Source of the DNA: an uncultured Dysosmobacter sp.
GTDB taxonomy: Bacteria > Bacillota > Clostridia > Oscillospirales > Oscillospiraceae
Direction: 5' to 3'
Length of the DNA stretch: 44,542 nucleotides
Assembly: GCA_934504065.1 (NCBI GenBank)
Contig: CAKSVQ010000005.1
Coordinates: forward strand, 1 to 44,542
Numbering within the stretch: position 1 is the stretch's first letter; every line of letters begins with the position of its first letter. Under the pieces are notes generated by a model that searched no databases, was not told the DNA's origin, and worked only from the letters and a program-made list of their open reading frames with translations. The position numbers and the translations under genes were made by a program. This document shows positions 22,103-30,815 of this stretch, in pieces.

Positions 22103-23299
22103 TTACAGGCCGAACAGCGCAGTGAGCTTGCTCTCGTCCAGTTCCGCGCCGATCACGCACAGGCGCCCGGTATAGTCCGGGTGGCCGGAGCGCACCTCGT
22201 GCTCCTCCGGCACATAGTCAAACTCGATCCACGCGCCGTTCTCGCCGCCGACAATGCCCTTGGCCCGCAGGATCTTGCCGTATTCGCCGGAATCCAGCGC
22301 GGTGAGGATGCGGTCGATATCCGCGGTGGTATAGAGCTTGGGCGTCTCGCGGCCCCAGGAGGTAAACACCTCGTCGGCGTGGTGGTGATGATGGTGATGG
22401 TCATGGCAGGAGCAATTCGGATCGTCGCACTCGCCGTCATGGTGGTGCTCATGCTCATGGTGGTCGTGATCCTCATGGTCGTGGTCATGATCGTGATGGT
22501 GCTCGTGCTCTTCATGGTCATGGTCGTGATGATGGTGATGCTCGTGGTCGTGATCGTCGTCGTCATCGTCATCGTCGTCGTGATGGTGATGGCAGGAGCA
22601 GTCGGGATCGTCGCACTCGCCGTCATGATGGTGATGGTGGTGCTCGGCCTCTTCCGCCTCATGCTCCACCCGCATCTTCTCCAGCAGCTCGTCCGCCAGA
22701 GATACCTTCTCGATGGCGGAGAGGATCACCTTGCCGTCCAGCTCGTCCCACGGCGTGGTGAGGATAGCGGCGGTGGGGTTCTTCTCCCGCAGCATGGCGG
22801 CCGCGGCCTCCAGCTTCTCCTGCGTCAGCTTCTGGGTGCGGGAGAGGATGATGGTCCCGGCGGACTCGATCTGGTTGTTGTAGAACTCGCCGAAGTTCTT
22901 CATATAGACCTTCACTTTGGTGGCGTCGGCTACGGTGACAAAACTGTTGAGCTTCATCTCCGGCACGTCCTTCACAGTGTTTTCCACCGCCACGATCACG
23001 TCACTGAGCTTGCCCACGCCGGAGGGCTCGATGAGGATACGGTCGGGGTGGAACTGGGCCTCCACTTCCTTGAGGGCCTTGTTGAAGTCGCCCACCAGAG
23101 AGCAGCAAATGCAGCCTGCGGACATCTCGGAGATCTGCACGCCGGATTCCTTCAGGAAGCCGCCGTCAATGTTGATCTCGCCGAACTCATTTTCGATCAG
23201 CACCAGCTTTTCGCCCTTGTAGGCCTCCGCCAGCAGCTTTTTGATCAACGTGGTCTTTCCTGCGCCCAAAAAGCCGGAAACAATGTCGATTTTCGTCAT
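22103..23299 (-). CDS. CobW/COG0523 metallochaperone GTPase with His/Asp-rich domain
   Basis: This 398-residue GTPase has Walker A GFLGAGKTT (residues 9-17), the metal-site motif GCICC (62-66), and the G3E signature LIEPSGVGKLSDV. The C-terminal CobW_C domain begins near residue 312 (TSWGRETPKLYTTADIDRIL). Between them, residues 213-308 are an extreme metal-binding tract of His, Asp and Glu, including a run of nine Asp, and two copies of DGECDDPxCSC (226-236 and 288-298) that add cysteine ligands. COG0523 proteins insert or supply Zn, Co or Ni; the tract may store or scavenge metal. The ribosome site is AAAAGGACTTGATACC. It is first in a two-gene CobW operon. Confidence 0.92.
   Translation of the reverse strand: MTKIDIVSGFLGAGKTTLIKKLLAEAYKGEKLVLIENEFGEINIDGGFLKESGVQISEMSAGCICCSLVGDFNKALKEVEAQFHPDRILIEPSGVGKLSDVIVAVENTVKDVPEMKLNSFVTVADATKVKVYMKNFGEFYNNQIESAGTIILSRTQKLTQEKLEAAAAMLREKNPTAAILTTPWDELDGKVILSAIEKVSLADELLEKMRVEHEAEEAEHHHHHHDGECDDPDCSCHHHHDDDDDDDDDHDHEHHHHHDHDHEEHEHHHDHDHDHEDHDHHEHEHHHDGECDDPNCSCHDHHHHHHHADEVFTSWGRETPKLYTTADIDRILTALDSGEYGKILRAKGIVGGENGAWIEFDYVPEEHEVRSGHPDYTGRLCVIGAELDESKLTALFGL
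22376..22663 (-). repeat. Low-complexity His/Asp codon tract within cobW
   Basis: This is an almost pure run of CAT/CAC/GAC/GAT/GAG codons encoding residues 213-308. The two DGECDDPxCSC modules inside it are direct repeats, so the region probably grew by slippage or duplication and may vary in length between strains. Confidence 0.85.
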
Positions 23300-23339
23300 G
23301 GTATCAAGTCCTTTTCAAAAAATTTCATGAACAGAACTT

Positions 23340-23367
23340 ATGATACCACAAAAACCGGAAAATGCAA
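23340..23367 (-). promoter_or_regulatory. CobW operon promoter
   Basis: On the minus strand, TTGCAT (23362-23367) and TATCAT (23340-23345) are 16 bases apart. No convincing Zur or Fur site was recognised. Confidence 0.5.
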
Positions 23368-23422
23368 CCAAAGCACAAAAAATTCACATCTCGCCTAACG
23401 AAAAACTCTGTCTGACGGAAAA

Positions 23423-23461
23423 GGTCCCCTTCCCGTCGGGAAATTCACGGCGGGAAGGGGA
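23423..23461 (-). terminator. Terminator after the AGCS symporter
   Basis: GTCCCCTTCCCG and CGGGAAGGGGAC flank a short loop. Confidence 0.75.
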
Positions 23462-23492
23462 CATTCGTGCCGAATCGAACCCCATAATCAGG

Positions 23493-24824
23493 CTATCCAG
23501 GCTTTTTTGGCGGTCTGATTTCCGCAAGGGCGAAGCGCCGCACCTGGCCGCTCATGGCGATAAGACCCAACAGATTGGGCAGGCACATCAGGGCGTTGCA
23601 CACGTCCGCAAGGGTAAAAACCGTCTCCAGCGCCATGCCCGCCCCCAAAAAGGCCGCCAGCGCATATCCCATCCGGTAAACCGTCCTGCCCCGTCCCCGA
23701 GTAAGGTAGGCAAAGGCCGTCTCCCCCTGATATTCCCAGCCCACAATGGTGGCAAAGGCAAACAGCACGATGGAAAGAGCCACCAGTCTTGCGCCCCACG
23801 GTCCCAGCACCGTTGCAAAGGCCGCGATCGTCAGCGCCGCGCCGTCTTCCCCGCCGCCCAGCGCACCGGAGCAGCAGATGGCAAGCCCTGTGACGGTGCA
23901 GATGACCACCGTGTCGAAAAAGGCGCTGGTCATGCTGATATACCCCTGCCGCACAGGCTGGGCCTGCTCTGCCGCTGCGGCGGAGATCCCCGCCGAGCCC
24001 ATGCCCGCCTCGTTGGAAAAAACGCCCCGGGCCACGCCCCACCGGGCGGCGGTCAGCCATCCGGCCGCACCGCCCGCCGCCGCTCTGGGAGAAAAGGCAC
24101 AGCGGAAGATGTCCCCGAGACTCACAATAAGATTTCCCCGGTTCCCCGCGATCACGGCAAGTCCCGCCGCGAGGTAGACCGTGCCCATCACCGGGACCAA
24201 CACGCAGGCCACTCCGGCCACCCGCTCCACGCCGCCTAAAATCACAGCCAGCGCCAGCGCCGCCGTCACCGCCCCCACAGGCCATACCGACAGGGAAAAC
24301 GTCTCCTCCAGCGCCTGCGCGATGGAGTTGGACTGGGTCATGCTGCCGATCCCCAGCGAGGCCCCCACGGCAAACAGGGCAAAGGCCCCACCCAGCGCGC
24401 CGCCCACAGGATGCCCAAACGCGGCCTCCAGCACGTACATGGGCCCGCCGCTCCACCGTCCCATGCGGTCGCGGCGGCGAAAGCGGACGGCCAGCAGGCT
24501 CTCAGCAAAGATCGTGGCCATGCCCAGCAGGGCCGAAAGTTCCATCCACACCAGCGCGCCGGGGCCGCCTGCGGTCAGCGCGGTGGCAACGCCCACGATG
24601 TTGCCCGTGCCAATGCTGGCCGCCAGCGCCGTCATCAGCGCGGCAAAGGAACTCACACCGTTGCCCTCCGCCTGCCGGGCCTCCCGCCCCAGCGCCATGC
24701 GCAGCGCATAGCCCAGCCGCCGCCAGGGAAGGAAGTGCAGCCGCAGCGTTAAATACGCCCCGGTGCCCAGCAGCAGCGCCAGCGTGACGGGCCCCCACAC
24801 AAAATCGTTGATGGCATGCAGCAT
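23493..24824 (-). CDS. Sodium:alanine/glycine symporter (AGCS family)
   Basis: This 443-residue transporter has about eleven membrane segments. The family blocks are VWGPVTLALLLGTGAYLTLRL near the N-terminus, ALMTALAASIGTGNIVGVATAL (the GTGNI unwound helix that binds Na+ and substrate), and WGVARGVFSNEAGMGSAGISAAAA. AGCS proteins import alanine or glycine with Na+. The start at 24824 follows GGGAGGGACGAAGG; the reading frame extends 14 codons upstream without a ribosome site. It is transcribed on its own from a promoter between it and the purB terminator. Confidence 0.92.
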   Translation of the reverse strand: MLHAINDFVWGPVTLALLLGTGAYLTLRLHFLPWRRLGYALRMALGREARQAEGNGVSSFAALMTALAASIGTGNIVGVATALTAGGPGALVWMELSALLGMATIFAESLLAVRFRRRDRMGRWSGGPMYVLEAAFGHPVGGALGGAFALFAVGASLGIGSMTQSNSIAQALEETFSLSVWPVGAVTAALALAVILGGVERVAGVACVLVPVMGTVYLAAGLAVIAGNRGNLIVSLGDIFRCAFSPRAAAGGAAGWLTAARWGVARGVFSNEAGMGSAGISAAAAEQAQPVRQGYISMTSAFFDTVVICTVTGLAICCSGALGGGEDGAALTIAAFATVLGPWGARLVALSIVLFAFATIVGWEYQGETAFAYLTRGRGRTVYRMGYALAAFLGAGMALETVFTLADVCNALMCLPNLLGLIAMSGQVRRFALAEIRPPKKPG

Positions 24825-24855
24825 CCTTCGTCCCTCCCAGTGTTGATACAGCCAA

Positions 24856-24885
24856 AGTATGCACACCCTCTCGGGAACATGACAA
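24856..24885 (-). promoter_or_regulatory. Promoter of the AGCS gene
   Basis: On the minus strand, TTGTCA (24880-24885) and CATACT (24856-24861) with an 18-base spacer lie directly after the purB terminator. Confidence 0.45.
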
Positions 24886-24913
24886 CGCCGGGACCGAAAA
24901 ATCGGTCCCGGCG
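24886..24913 (-). terminator. purB terminator
   Basis: CGCCGGGACCGA and TCGGTCCCGGCG form a perfect 12-bp stem with a four-base loop. Confidence 0.8.
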
Positions 24914-24932
24914 CTGGGCGTCAAAAAATGTC

Positions 24933-26351
24933 TTAGAGATTGATCTCCGGCTTTTCGGTGCTGGCCTGCTGCAGCAGCGGCTGCACCTGCGCAAGGAAGG
25001 CGTCCACCTGCTCCGGGCAGCGGCCGATATAGGCGCTGGGCGTCAGAACGGCTTCCATCTCCTCCTCCGTCATGCCGAAAGCAGGCTCGGCGGCCAGACG
25101 GTGCAGCAGGTCGCACTTCTCGCCCTCCTTCATTTTGGCCGTGGCAGCCATGGAGCAGGTGCGGATGATCTCGTGCAGCTCCTGCCGATCACCGCCCCGC
25201 TTCACGGCCTCCATCATCAGATTCTCCGTGGCGATAAAGGGCAGATACTCCCGCACGGTGGCGTCCACCACCTTTTCATTGACGTGCAGGCCGTCGGTCA
25301 CGTTCTGGGCAAGGCGCAGGATCGCATCGGCGCAGAGGAAGCCCTCCGGCATGGAGATGCGGCGGTTAGCGGAATCGTCCAGCGTCCGCTCCATCCACTG
25401 GACAGAGGCGGTCATGGGGGCGTTCATAGCGTCGGCCATCAGGTAACGGCTCAAAGAGCAGATGCGCTCGGAGCGCATGGGGTTGCGCTTATAGGCCATG
25501 GCGGAGGAGCCGATTTGGTTTTTCTCAAAGGGCTCTTCCACCTGTCGGTCGTGCTGGAGCAGGCGGATGTCATTGGCCATGCGGTAGCAGCTCTGGGCAA
25601 TGGAGCTCAGACAGTTCAAAATGCGGCTGTCCACCTTGCGGGGATAGGTCTGGCCGCAGACGGCAAAGCACTTGTCAAAGCCAAACTCGGCGCTGATCTG
25701 GCGGTTCATCTCGTCGATCTTTTCGCCGTCGCCCTCAAACAGGTCCATGAAGCTGGCTTCGGTGCCGGTGGTGCCCCGGCAGCCCAAAAACTTCATGTTC
25801 GCCAGCACAAAGTCCAGCTCCTCCAGATCGGCCAGCAGGTCCTGCATCCAGAGGGTGGCCCGCTTGCCCACGGTCACAAGCTGGGCAGGCTGATAATGGG
25901 TATAGCCCAGCGTGGGCGTTGCCTTATAGGTATCGGCAAAGCGGGAGAGGTTGGCCAGCACCGCCAGCAGCTCGCCCCGGAGATAGCGCAGGCCCTCCCG
26001 GTAGATCACAAGGTCGGCATTGTCGGTGACATAGCAGCTGGTGGCGCCCAGATGGATGATCCCGGCGGCGGAAGGCGCGGCCTTGCCATAGGTATACACA
26101 TGGGCCATCACGTCGTGGCGGACTTCCTTTTCCCGGGCCGCGGCGCATTCATAGTCGATGTCGGTCAGGTGGGCTTCCAGCTCCGCCACCTGCTCCGCCG
26201 TGACGGGCAGGCCCAGATTGTGCTCTGCCCGGGCCAGCGCCACCCACAACCGCCGCCACGTCTGGATGCGCATATCGGCAGAAAACAGGTGCAGCATGAA
26301 CGAAGAGGCGTAACGGGACGCCAGAGGGGACTCATAACGATCCTTGGACAT
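24933..26351 (-). CDS. purB: Adenylosuccinate lyase
   Basis: This 472-residue enzyme of the fumarase/aspartase superfamily splits adenylosuccinate to AMP and fumarate, and SAICAR to AICAR, in purine synthesis. The signature GSSAMAYKRNP is at residues 281-291 (catalytic flexible loop). HLGATSCYVTDNAD and GYTHYQPAQLVTVGKR hold the other substrate and catalytic residues. Length is normal. The ribosome site is weak (GAAAGGTTGACCTTACT). The gene lies 122 bases after purA in the same direction, but a complete terminator hairpin (26383-26409) stands between them with only about 30 bases to the ATG, so read-through seems to set purB expression. Confidence 0.96.
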   Translation of the reverse strand: MSKDRYESPLASRYASSFMLHLFSADMRIQTWRRLWVALARAEHNLGLPVTAEQVAELEAHLTDIDYECAAAREKEVRHDVMAHVYTYGKAAPSAAGIIHLGATSCYVTDNADLVIYREGLRYLRGELLAVLANLSRFADTYKATPTLGYTHYQPAQLVTVGKRATLWMQDLLADLEELDFVLANMKFLGCRGTTGTEASFMDLFEGDGEKIDEMNRQISAEFGFDKCFAVCGQTYPRKVDSRILNCLSSIAQSCYRMANDIRLLQHDRQVEEPFEKNQIGSSAMAYKRNPMRSERICSLSRYLMADAMNAPMTASVQWMERTLDDSANRRISMPEGFLCADAILRLAQNVTDGLHVNEKVVDATVREYLPFIATENLMMEAVKRGGDRQELHEIIRTCSMAATAKMKEGEKCDLLHRLAAEPAFGMTEEEMEAVLTPSAYIGRCPEQVDAFLAQVQPLLQQASTEKPEINL

Positions 26352-26382
26352 AGTAAGGTCAACCTTTCTTGTGTAAAAAAGT

Positions 26383-26409
26383 AAGGAGGCACCGATGCGG
26401 TGCCTCCTT
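26383..26409 (-). terminator. Intercistronic terminator or attenuator between purA and purB
   Basis: AAGGAGGCACCG and CGGTGCCTCCTT form a perfect 12-bp stem. On the minus strand it is followed by ACTTTTTTAC. Only about 31 bases separate it from the purB ATG, too few for a separate promoter. Confidence 0.85.
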
Positions 26410-26473
26410 GCGGGTCATGTGTTCTCGCCGGAGGCGAAAAGCAGGGAAAAAGCCTTTGCGGACAGGCCGCTGA

Positions 26474-27748
26474 TCACCGGAGGATGATGGCGTCCCGCTC
26501 CGCGCCGACGGAGACATAGGTGATGCGGCAGCCCACACGGGACTCCACATACTCCACATACTTCCGGGCGTTTTCCGGCAGGTCTTCCCACTTGCGCACG
26601 CCGGAGATGTCGCACTGCCAGCCGGGCAGATACTCCATCACGGGCTTGGCGTCCGGCAGCACCACAGGGAAGGGGAACTCGTCGGTCTGCTGGCCGTTGA
26701 GCTCATAGTAAGCGCAGACGGGGATCTTATCCATATAGCTCAGCACGTCCAGCTTGGTCAGGGCAATGTCCGTTGCGCCCTGGCACTGGATGCCGTAACG
26801 GGTGGCCACAAGGTCGATGGGGCCCACCCGGCGGGGCCGACCGGTCTTGGCGCCGTACTCGCCGCCGGCGTCGCGCAGCTTCTGCGCCTCCTCGCCGAAC
26901 CACTCGCAGGTGAAGGGGCCCTCACCCACGCAGGAAGAATATGCCTTCACCACGCCCACGATCTTTTCGATCTTGGCCTCGGGATAGCCGGAGCCCACAG
27001 GCGCGTAAGCGGCAATGGGGTTGGAGGAGGTGGTCATGGGATAGATGCCGTAGTCCAGGTCCCGCAGGGAGCCCAGCTGGGCCTCGAAGAGGATGGACTT
27101 GCCCTCCCCGTTGGCCTTGCGCAAGAAAGCTCCGGTGTCGCAGATAAAGGGCTTGATCTTCTCGCCGTACTCCGCCACCCAGGCTTTCAGGTCGTCCATG
27201 GTATAGGGCTTTGCGCCGTACACCCGCTCCAGCGTCAGGTTCTTCCACTCCATGATATCGGCAAGGTGGCTCCACAGCCGATCGGGATAGAGCAGCTCTC
27301 CGGCCATTACCGTCTTTTTCTGATATTTATCGGAATAGAACGGGGCAATGCCCTGCTTGGTGGAGCCGTACTTCTTGTCGGCAAGGCGCGCTTCCTCCAG
27401 CCCGTCCAGGTCCCGGTGCCACGGCAGCAGCAAAGACGCCCGGTCGCTGACCTTCAGGTTCTCCGGCGTGATGGAAACGCCCTTGGCCGACACATCCTGA
27501 ATTTCCTTCCAAAGGTTCTCGCAGTCCAGAGCCACGCCGTTGCCCAGAATGTTCACAACGCCGTCCCGGAAAATGCCGGAGGGCAGCAGGTGCAGCGCGA
27601 ACTTTCCCTTTTCGTTGACGACGGTGTGCCCGGCGTTGCCGCCGCCCTGATAGCGAACGACCACATCATAATCGCTGGTGAGCAGGTCCACCATGCGGCC
27701 CTTGCCCTCATCGCCCCAGTTGATGCCTACAATGGCGCAATTTGACAT
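26474..27748 (-). CDS. purA: Adenylosuccinate synthetase
   Basis: This 424-residue enzyme joins IMP and aspartate with GTP to form adenylosuccinate, the first step from IMP to AMP. The N-terminal NWGDEGKGRMVD is the GTP/IMP active-site loop (the norm is GDEGKGK), VRYQGGGNAGHTVV follows, and TGRPRRVGPIDLVATRYG is the conserved C-terminal block. Length is typical. The ribosome site GGGAGG precedes ATG at 27748. A promoter lies at 27806-27834. No purine riboswitch is visible in the short leader. It is placed with purB, which performs the next step. Confidence 0.96.
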   Translation of the reverse strand: MSNCAIVGINWGDEGKGRMVDLLTSDYDVVVRYQGGGNAGHTVVNEKGKFALHLLPSGIFRDGVVNILGNGVALDCENLWKEIQDVSAKGVSITPENLKVSDRASLLLPWHRDLDGLEEARLADKKYGSTKQGIAPFYSDKYQKKTVMAGELLYPDRLWSHLADIMEWKNLTLERVYGAKPYTMDDLKAWVAEYGEKIKPFICDTGAFLRKANGEGKSILFEAQLGSLRDLDYGIYPMTTSSNPIAAYAPVGSGYPEAKIEKIVGVVKAYSSCVGEGPFTCEWFGEEAQKLRDAGGEYGAKTGRPRRVGPIDLVATRYGIQCQGATDIALTKLDVLSYMDKIPVCAYYELNGQQTDEFPFPVVLPDAKPVMEYLPGWQCDISGVRKWEDLPENARKYVEYVESRVGCRITYVSVGAERDAIILR

Positions 27749-27805
27749 TTTGAAAACCTCCCGGTTTTAATCTCTATTACAGGGCACGGATGCCCAACCT
27801 AAGAT

Positions 27806-27834
27806 ATTATATCGGCACTTTTCTCATAAGTAAA
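27806..27834 (-). promoter_or_regulatory. purA promoter
   Basis: On the minus strand, TTTACT (27829-27834) and TATAAT (27806-27811) have a 17-base spacer. Confidence 0.75.
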
Positions 27835-27959
27835 GAACAAACTTGTTATATCGGGGATAATTTTTTCTAATAGGTCGACCTTTTCCTCCGCAAATCGGAC
27901 TTGCGGCTTTTCCTCCGGGACATTATAATGGGGAAAACAACTGGAAAGGAACCAACGCT

Positions 27960-29822
27960 TTGAAACGCTTGAAAACATTCCGCCTCCCCCTGCCGCTGAC
28001 GCTGCTGACCGTGGTGGGACTGACGCTTTGCATCACCCTGCTGGCGCTGTGGTGCCAGCCCAACGCCCTGCGGGCCGTGCTGGCGGGCTTCCGCGGCCAG
28101 CCCATGCTGTTTCTGCTCAACACCCTGCCCATCGGCCTTTTGACGCTGGCCCTCACCTGCCTGACGGGCAACGTGTTTTTCGGCGCGGCCATCGTCGACC
28201 TTTGCGTAGGGGCGCTGTCCATCGCAAACCGGGTAAAGCTGGAGGTGCGGGACGAGCCGGTCTTCCCCCGGGACCTTGGCCTTTTGAAAGAGGTGGGCAG
28301 CGCCATGGGGGCCTATGACATCCGCTTCCCCGCGGCGGCCATTGCCGCCGTGCTGGCCACCACGCTGCTGCTGTGCGCGCTGGGCCTGCTGGTCCAGTGC
28401 CGTCCCTTCCCCATTGCCCGCCTGCGGGGATGGGCGGGCCGCCTTACAGGCTTTGCCGCCGCGCTGTGCGCGCTGGCGGGGCTGATCGTGACGGTGTACG
28501 CCTCCAACGACCTGTACAACTCCTTCCACGTGACCAACGCCTATTACATCCCGTCGGTCTTCAACGAGCTGGGCTTTCCCTACTGCTTCTGCCACCAGTT
28601 CACCACCTATCCCGTGGACAAGCCTGAGGGCTTCCGCCGCGCCGACGCGGAGAGCTGGGACAATGCCGCGACTAACGCCGCCCCCGGCAAGGCAGTCAAC
28701 GTGGTCATGGTGATGGACGAGGCCTTTTCCGACATTACCGACGCCCCCGCCTTTGCCTTTTCCGAGGAAGATGAGCCGCTGAAAAACCTCCATGCCCTGC
28801 GGCAGAACCCCCATGCCTTGACGGGCCACATCGTCGTGCCCGGCTTTGCCGGGGGCACCGCCAACACGGAGTTCGACGTGCTGACGGGGATGCAGACCAA
28901 CGCCCTCTCCGCCACCACCACCTCTGCCATGCGGGTCATCAACCGCAATCTGGACAGCCTCTTCCGCGTCTTTGACGACGACGGCTACCACACCTCGTAC
29001 TTCCACCCCGGCAACGACTGGTTCTATAACCGGGAAAATGTTTACCGCTGGTTCGGCGCGCAGGAAACGGTGTTCATCGACCAGATGGAAAATCCCGAAT
29101 ACAAGGGCACCTGGGTGGCGGACCACTACCTCACCGGGCTGATCGAGGACGAGTTTGAAAAAACCGCCGCCAGCGGCCAGCCCCTGTTCCATTTCACCAC
29201 CACCATCCAAAACCACATGGCCTACACCGCCGGGAAATACGGCGAGGGCTATGACTTCCCCGCCGTCCCGCTGACATGCGCCGTCTCCGAGGATGTGGAG
29301 ACCATGCTGCGGGTGTATACCGAGGGCGTGCGGGATGCGGACGCGCTGCTGGGCAGCCTCTGGCAGTATTTCGCCCAGCGGCAGGAACCTGTGGTGCTGG
29401 TGTTTTTCGGCGACCACCTGCCCTATCTCGGCGACAACCAGAAGGGCTACGCCGAACTGGGACTGACCGATGGAGCAGACTGGGGAACGCTGACCTCTTA
29501 TGAAACGCCCTATGTCATCTGGGCCAACGACGCTGCCGCCGAAGTGCTGGACTGGGGTAATGCCATCGAAGCGCTGGAGCTGCCGGAAACAGTCTCCGCC
29601 GCGTTTTTGGGCGCTTCCGTGCTGGAGCTGACAGGCCGGGGCGACGCTACGGCGTGGTTCTCCTTCCTGAACACGCTGCGGCGGGAGGCCCCCGTCATCC
29701 AAAAGCAGCTTTATTGGGTAGACGGCGCACTGACCGATTCCCCCGGCAGCGCCCTTTCTGACGAGGTGCGCAAGTGGCGGCAGTGGAGCTATTACAAGCT
29801 GCGCTGCAAGGTGATCCGATGA
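27960..29822 (+). CDS. LTA synthase-family sulfatase-fold protein
   Basis: This 620-residue membrane enzyme has four or five N-terminal membrane segments (up to about residue 180) and an extracellular alkaline-phosphatase/sulfatase-fold domain. Key motifs are VVMVMDEAFSDIT (metal-binding acidic residues about 253-254), GFAGGTANTEFDVLTGM with the likely nucleophile Thr300, and VLVFFGDHLPYLGD near the C-terminus with metal-binding Asp/His. The family moves glycerol-phosphate or phosphoethanolamine groups onto lipids or glycans. The start is TTG at 27960 after GGAAAGGAACC. It overlaps the next membrane gene by four bases, suggesting that the two work together at the membrane. Whether it makes teichoic acid cannot be told. 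Confidence 0.85.
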   Translation: MKRLKTFRLPLPLTLLTVVGLTLCITLLALWCQPNALRAVLAGFRGQPMLFLLNTLPIGLLTLALTCLTGNVFFGAAIVDLCVGALSIANRVKLEVRDEPVFPRDLGLLKEVGSAMGAYDIRFPAAAIAAVLATTLLLCALGLLVQCRPFPIARLRGWAGRLTGFAAALCALAGLIVTVYASNDLYNSFHVTNAYYIPSVFNELGFPYCFCHQFTTYPVDKPEGFRRADAESWDNAATNAAPGKAVNVVMVMDEAFSDITDAPAFAFSEEDEPLKNLHALRQNPHALTGHIVVPGFAGGTANTEFDVLTGMQTNALSATTTSAMRVINRNLDSLFRVFDDDGYHTSYFHPGNDWFYNRENVYRWFGAQETVFIDQMENPEYKGTWVADHYLTGLIEDEFEKTAASGQPLFHFTTTIQNHMAYTAGKYGEGYDFPAVPLTCAVSEDVETMLRVYTEGVRDADALLGSLWQYFAQRQEPVVLVFFGDHLPYLGDNQKGYAELGLTDGADWGTLTSYETPYVIWANDAAAEVLDWGNAIEALELPETVSAAFLGASVLELTGRGDATAWFSFLNTLRREAPVIQKQLYWVDGALTDSPGSALSDEVRKWRQWSYYKLRCKVIR

Positions 29823-30337
29823 GCGCCCGGTCCCTTGCCCTGTGCGGGGTGCTCACCGCACTGGCCGAGGTGGTGCTGCTGCTGGGCGGCGTGATCCCCA
29901 TGACCACGTTCTGCGCACCGCTGCTGGCCATGGCCGTGCTGCTCCCGGTGCTGGAAGAGTGCGGCACAAAGGCCGCAGCCGCCGCGTGGGCGGCCACGGC
30001 GCTTCTGGCGCTGCTTCTCACGCCCGACCGGGAAAGCGCGCTGATCTACCTGTTTTTTGGCTGGTATCCCCTGCTACGTCCCCGGCTGCGCGGCCGCTCC
30101 CGGGCGGTGAGCGCCATTGCAAAGCTAGCGGTATACAGCGCGGCGGCACTGACGCTGTACGGTCTTGTGATGCGCCTGATCGGGCTTGCGGACGGTCTGC
30201 CGGAGAGCGCATGGGTCATGAATGCCGCGGCTTTCCTGATGGGCGGCGTGCTCTTCTTCCTTGTCGATCAGGCTCTGGAGCGCCTGACGCACCTGTGGCA
30301 CACCAGACTGCGCCCCCGCCTGTTCCGCGGCTCCTGA
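29819..30337 (+). CDS. Conserved integral membrane protein, 172 aa
   Basis: This is a very hydrophobic protein with about five membrane segments, beginning SARSLALCGVLTALAEVVLLLGGVIPMTTF. The N-terminal block resembles substrate-binding (S) components of ECF transporters and related small membrane proteins of Clostridia, but no ligand motif is clear. The ATG at 29819 overlaps the stop of the LTA-synthase-like gene (ATGA), so it is translationally coupled and probably part of the same envelope function. A terminator follows at 30369-30390. Confidence 0.75.
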   Translation: MSARSLALCGVLTALAEVVLLLGGVIPMTTFCAPLLAMAVLLPVLEECGTKAAAAAWAATALLALLLTPDRESALIYLFFGWYPLLRPRLRGRSRAVSAIAKLAVYSAAALTLYGLVMRLIGLADGLPESAWVMNAAAFLMGGVLFFLVDQALERLTHLWHTRLRPRLFRGS

Positions 30338-30368
30338 CCCCACCACTAAAATTTTGCAAAAAAAGCGA

Positions 30369-30390
30369 CATCCCCTTTGGTAAGGGGATG
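30369..30390. terminator. Two-way terminator
   Basis: CATCCCCTT and AAGGGGATG form a short GC-rich stem with A-rich left and CCGTTTTTT right flanks between convergent genes. Confidence 0.82.
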
Positions 30391-30416
30391 CCGTTTTTTG
30401 TCACAACGTTATCGGT

Positions 30417-30767
30417 TCATTGCTCTAACTGGCTGATGGCGGCAAGCAGCGCCTGATAGTCCGCCGTCACCGCGTCCAGCAGGGCGGGCTCCGTCAGGGG
30501 CTTTTCGCCCCGCAGGTGCTCCGTCAGCTCCGCAGAGGAGCGGTACAGTCCATCAAAGCCCAGATTCTGCGCAACACCCTTCATGGTGTGGGCCGCACGG
30601 AAAGCCGTGGCCCAATCCTGCGCCTGCACGGAATCGCACAGCAGTTTGTAGGCGGGGTCGTCCTGAAATTTCAGAATGAAGCGGCGGAGCATCGCCTCGC
30701 TGGGAATGCGCCGCAGCGTCTCCGCGCAGCTTCCCCCCGCCTGTTGATACAGTTGCTCAAGTGTCAT
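30417..30767 (-). CDS. Hpt (histidine phosphotransfer) protein
   Basis: This 116-residue single-domain helical protein has the Hpt motif AAHTMKGVAQNLGF, His60 being the likely phosphorylation site, followed by a second helix pair (LYRSSAELTEHLRG). Stand-alone Hpt proteins pass phosphate between receiver domains and kinases. The start at 30767 follows GAGAGGTACATCCT. It is the second gene after the REC-HD-GYP-GGDEF protein, 48 bases downstream, so that receiver is the obvious partner. No histidine kinase is in the window. Confidence 0.88.
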   Translation of the reverse strand: MTLEQLYQQAGGSCAETLRRIPSEAMLRRFILKFQDDPAYKLLCDSVQAQDWATAFRAAHTMKGVAQNLGFDGLYRSSAELTEHLRGEKPLTEPALLDAVTADYQALLAAISQLEQ

Positions 30768-30815
30768 AGGATGTACCTCTCTCTCCGTTGCGGTTTATTT
30801 TCAACTGTTTTTCAC

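Noticed and set aside
22079..23398. Long plus-strand frame rich in Val and Met opposite the CobW gene
   Set aside because: It is the complement of the His/Asp codon run, which reads as Met/Val on the other strand; it has no ribosome site and overlaps two clear genes.
27749..27805. Purine riboswitch or PurR-type leader upstream of purA; T-box upstream of argS or brnQ
   Set aside because: The leaders are too short and lack the conserved cores of these elements.
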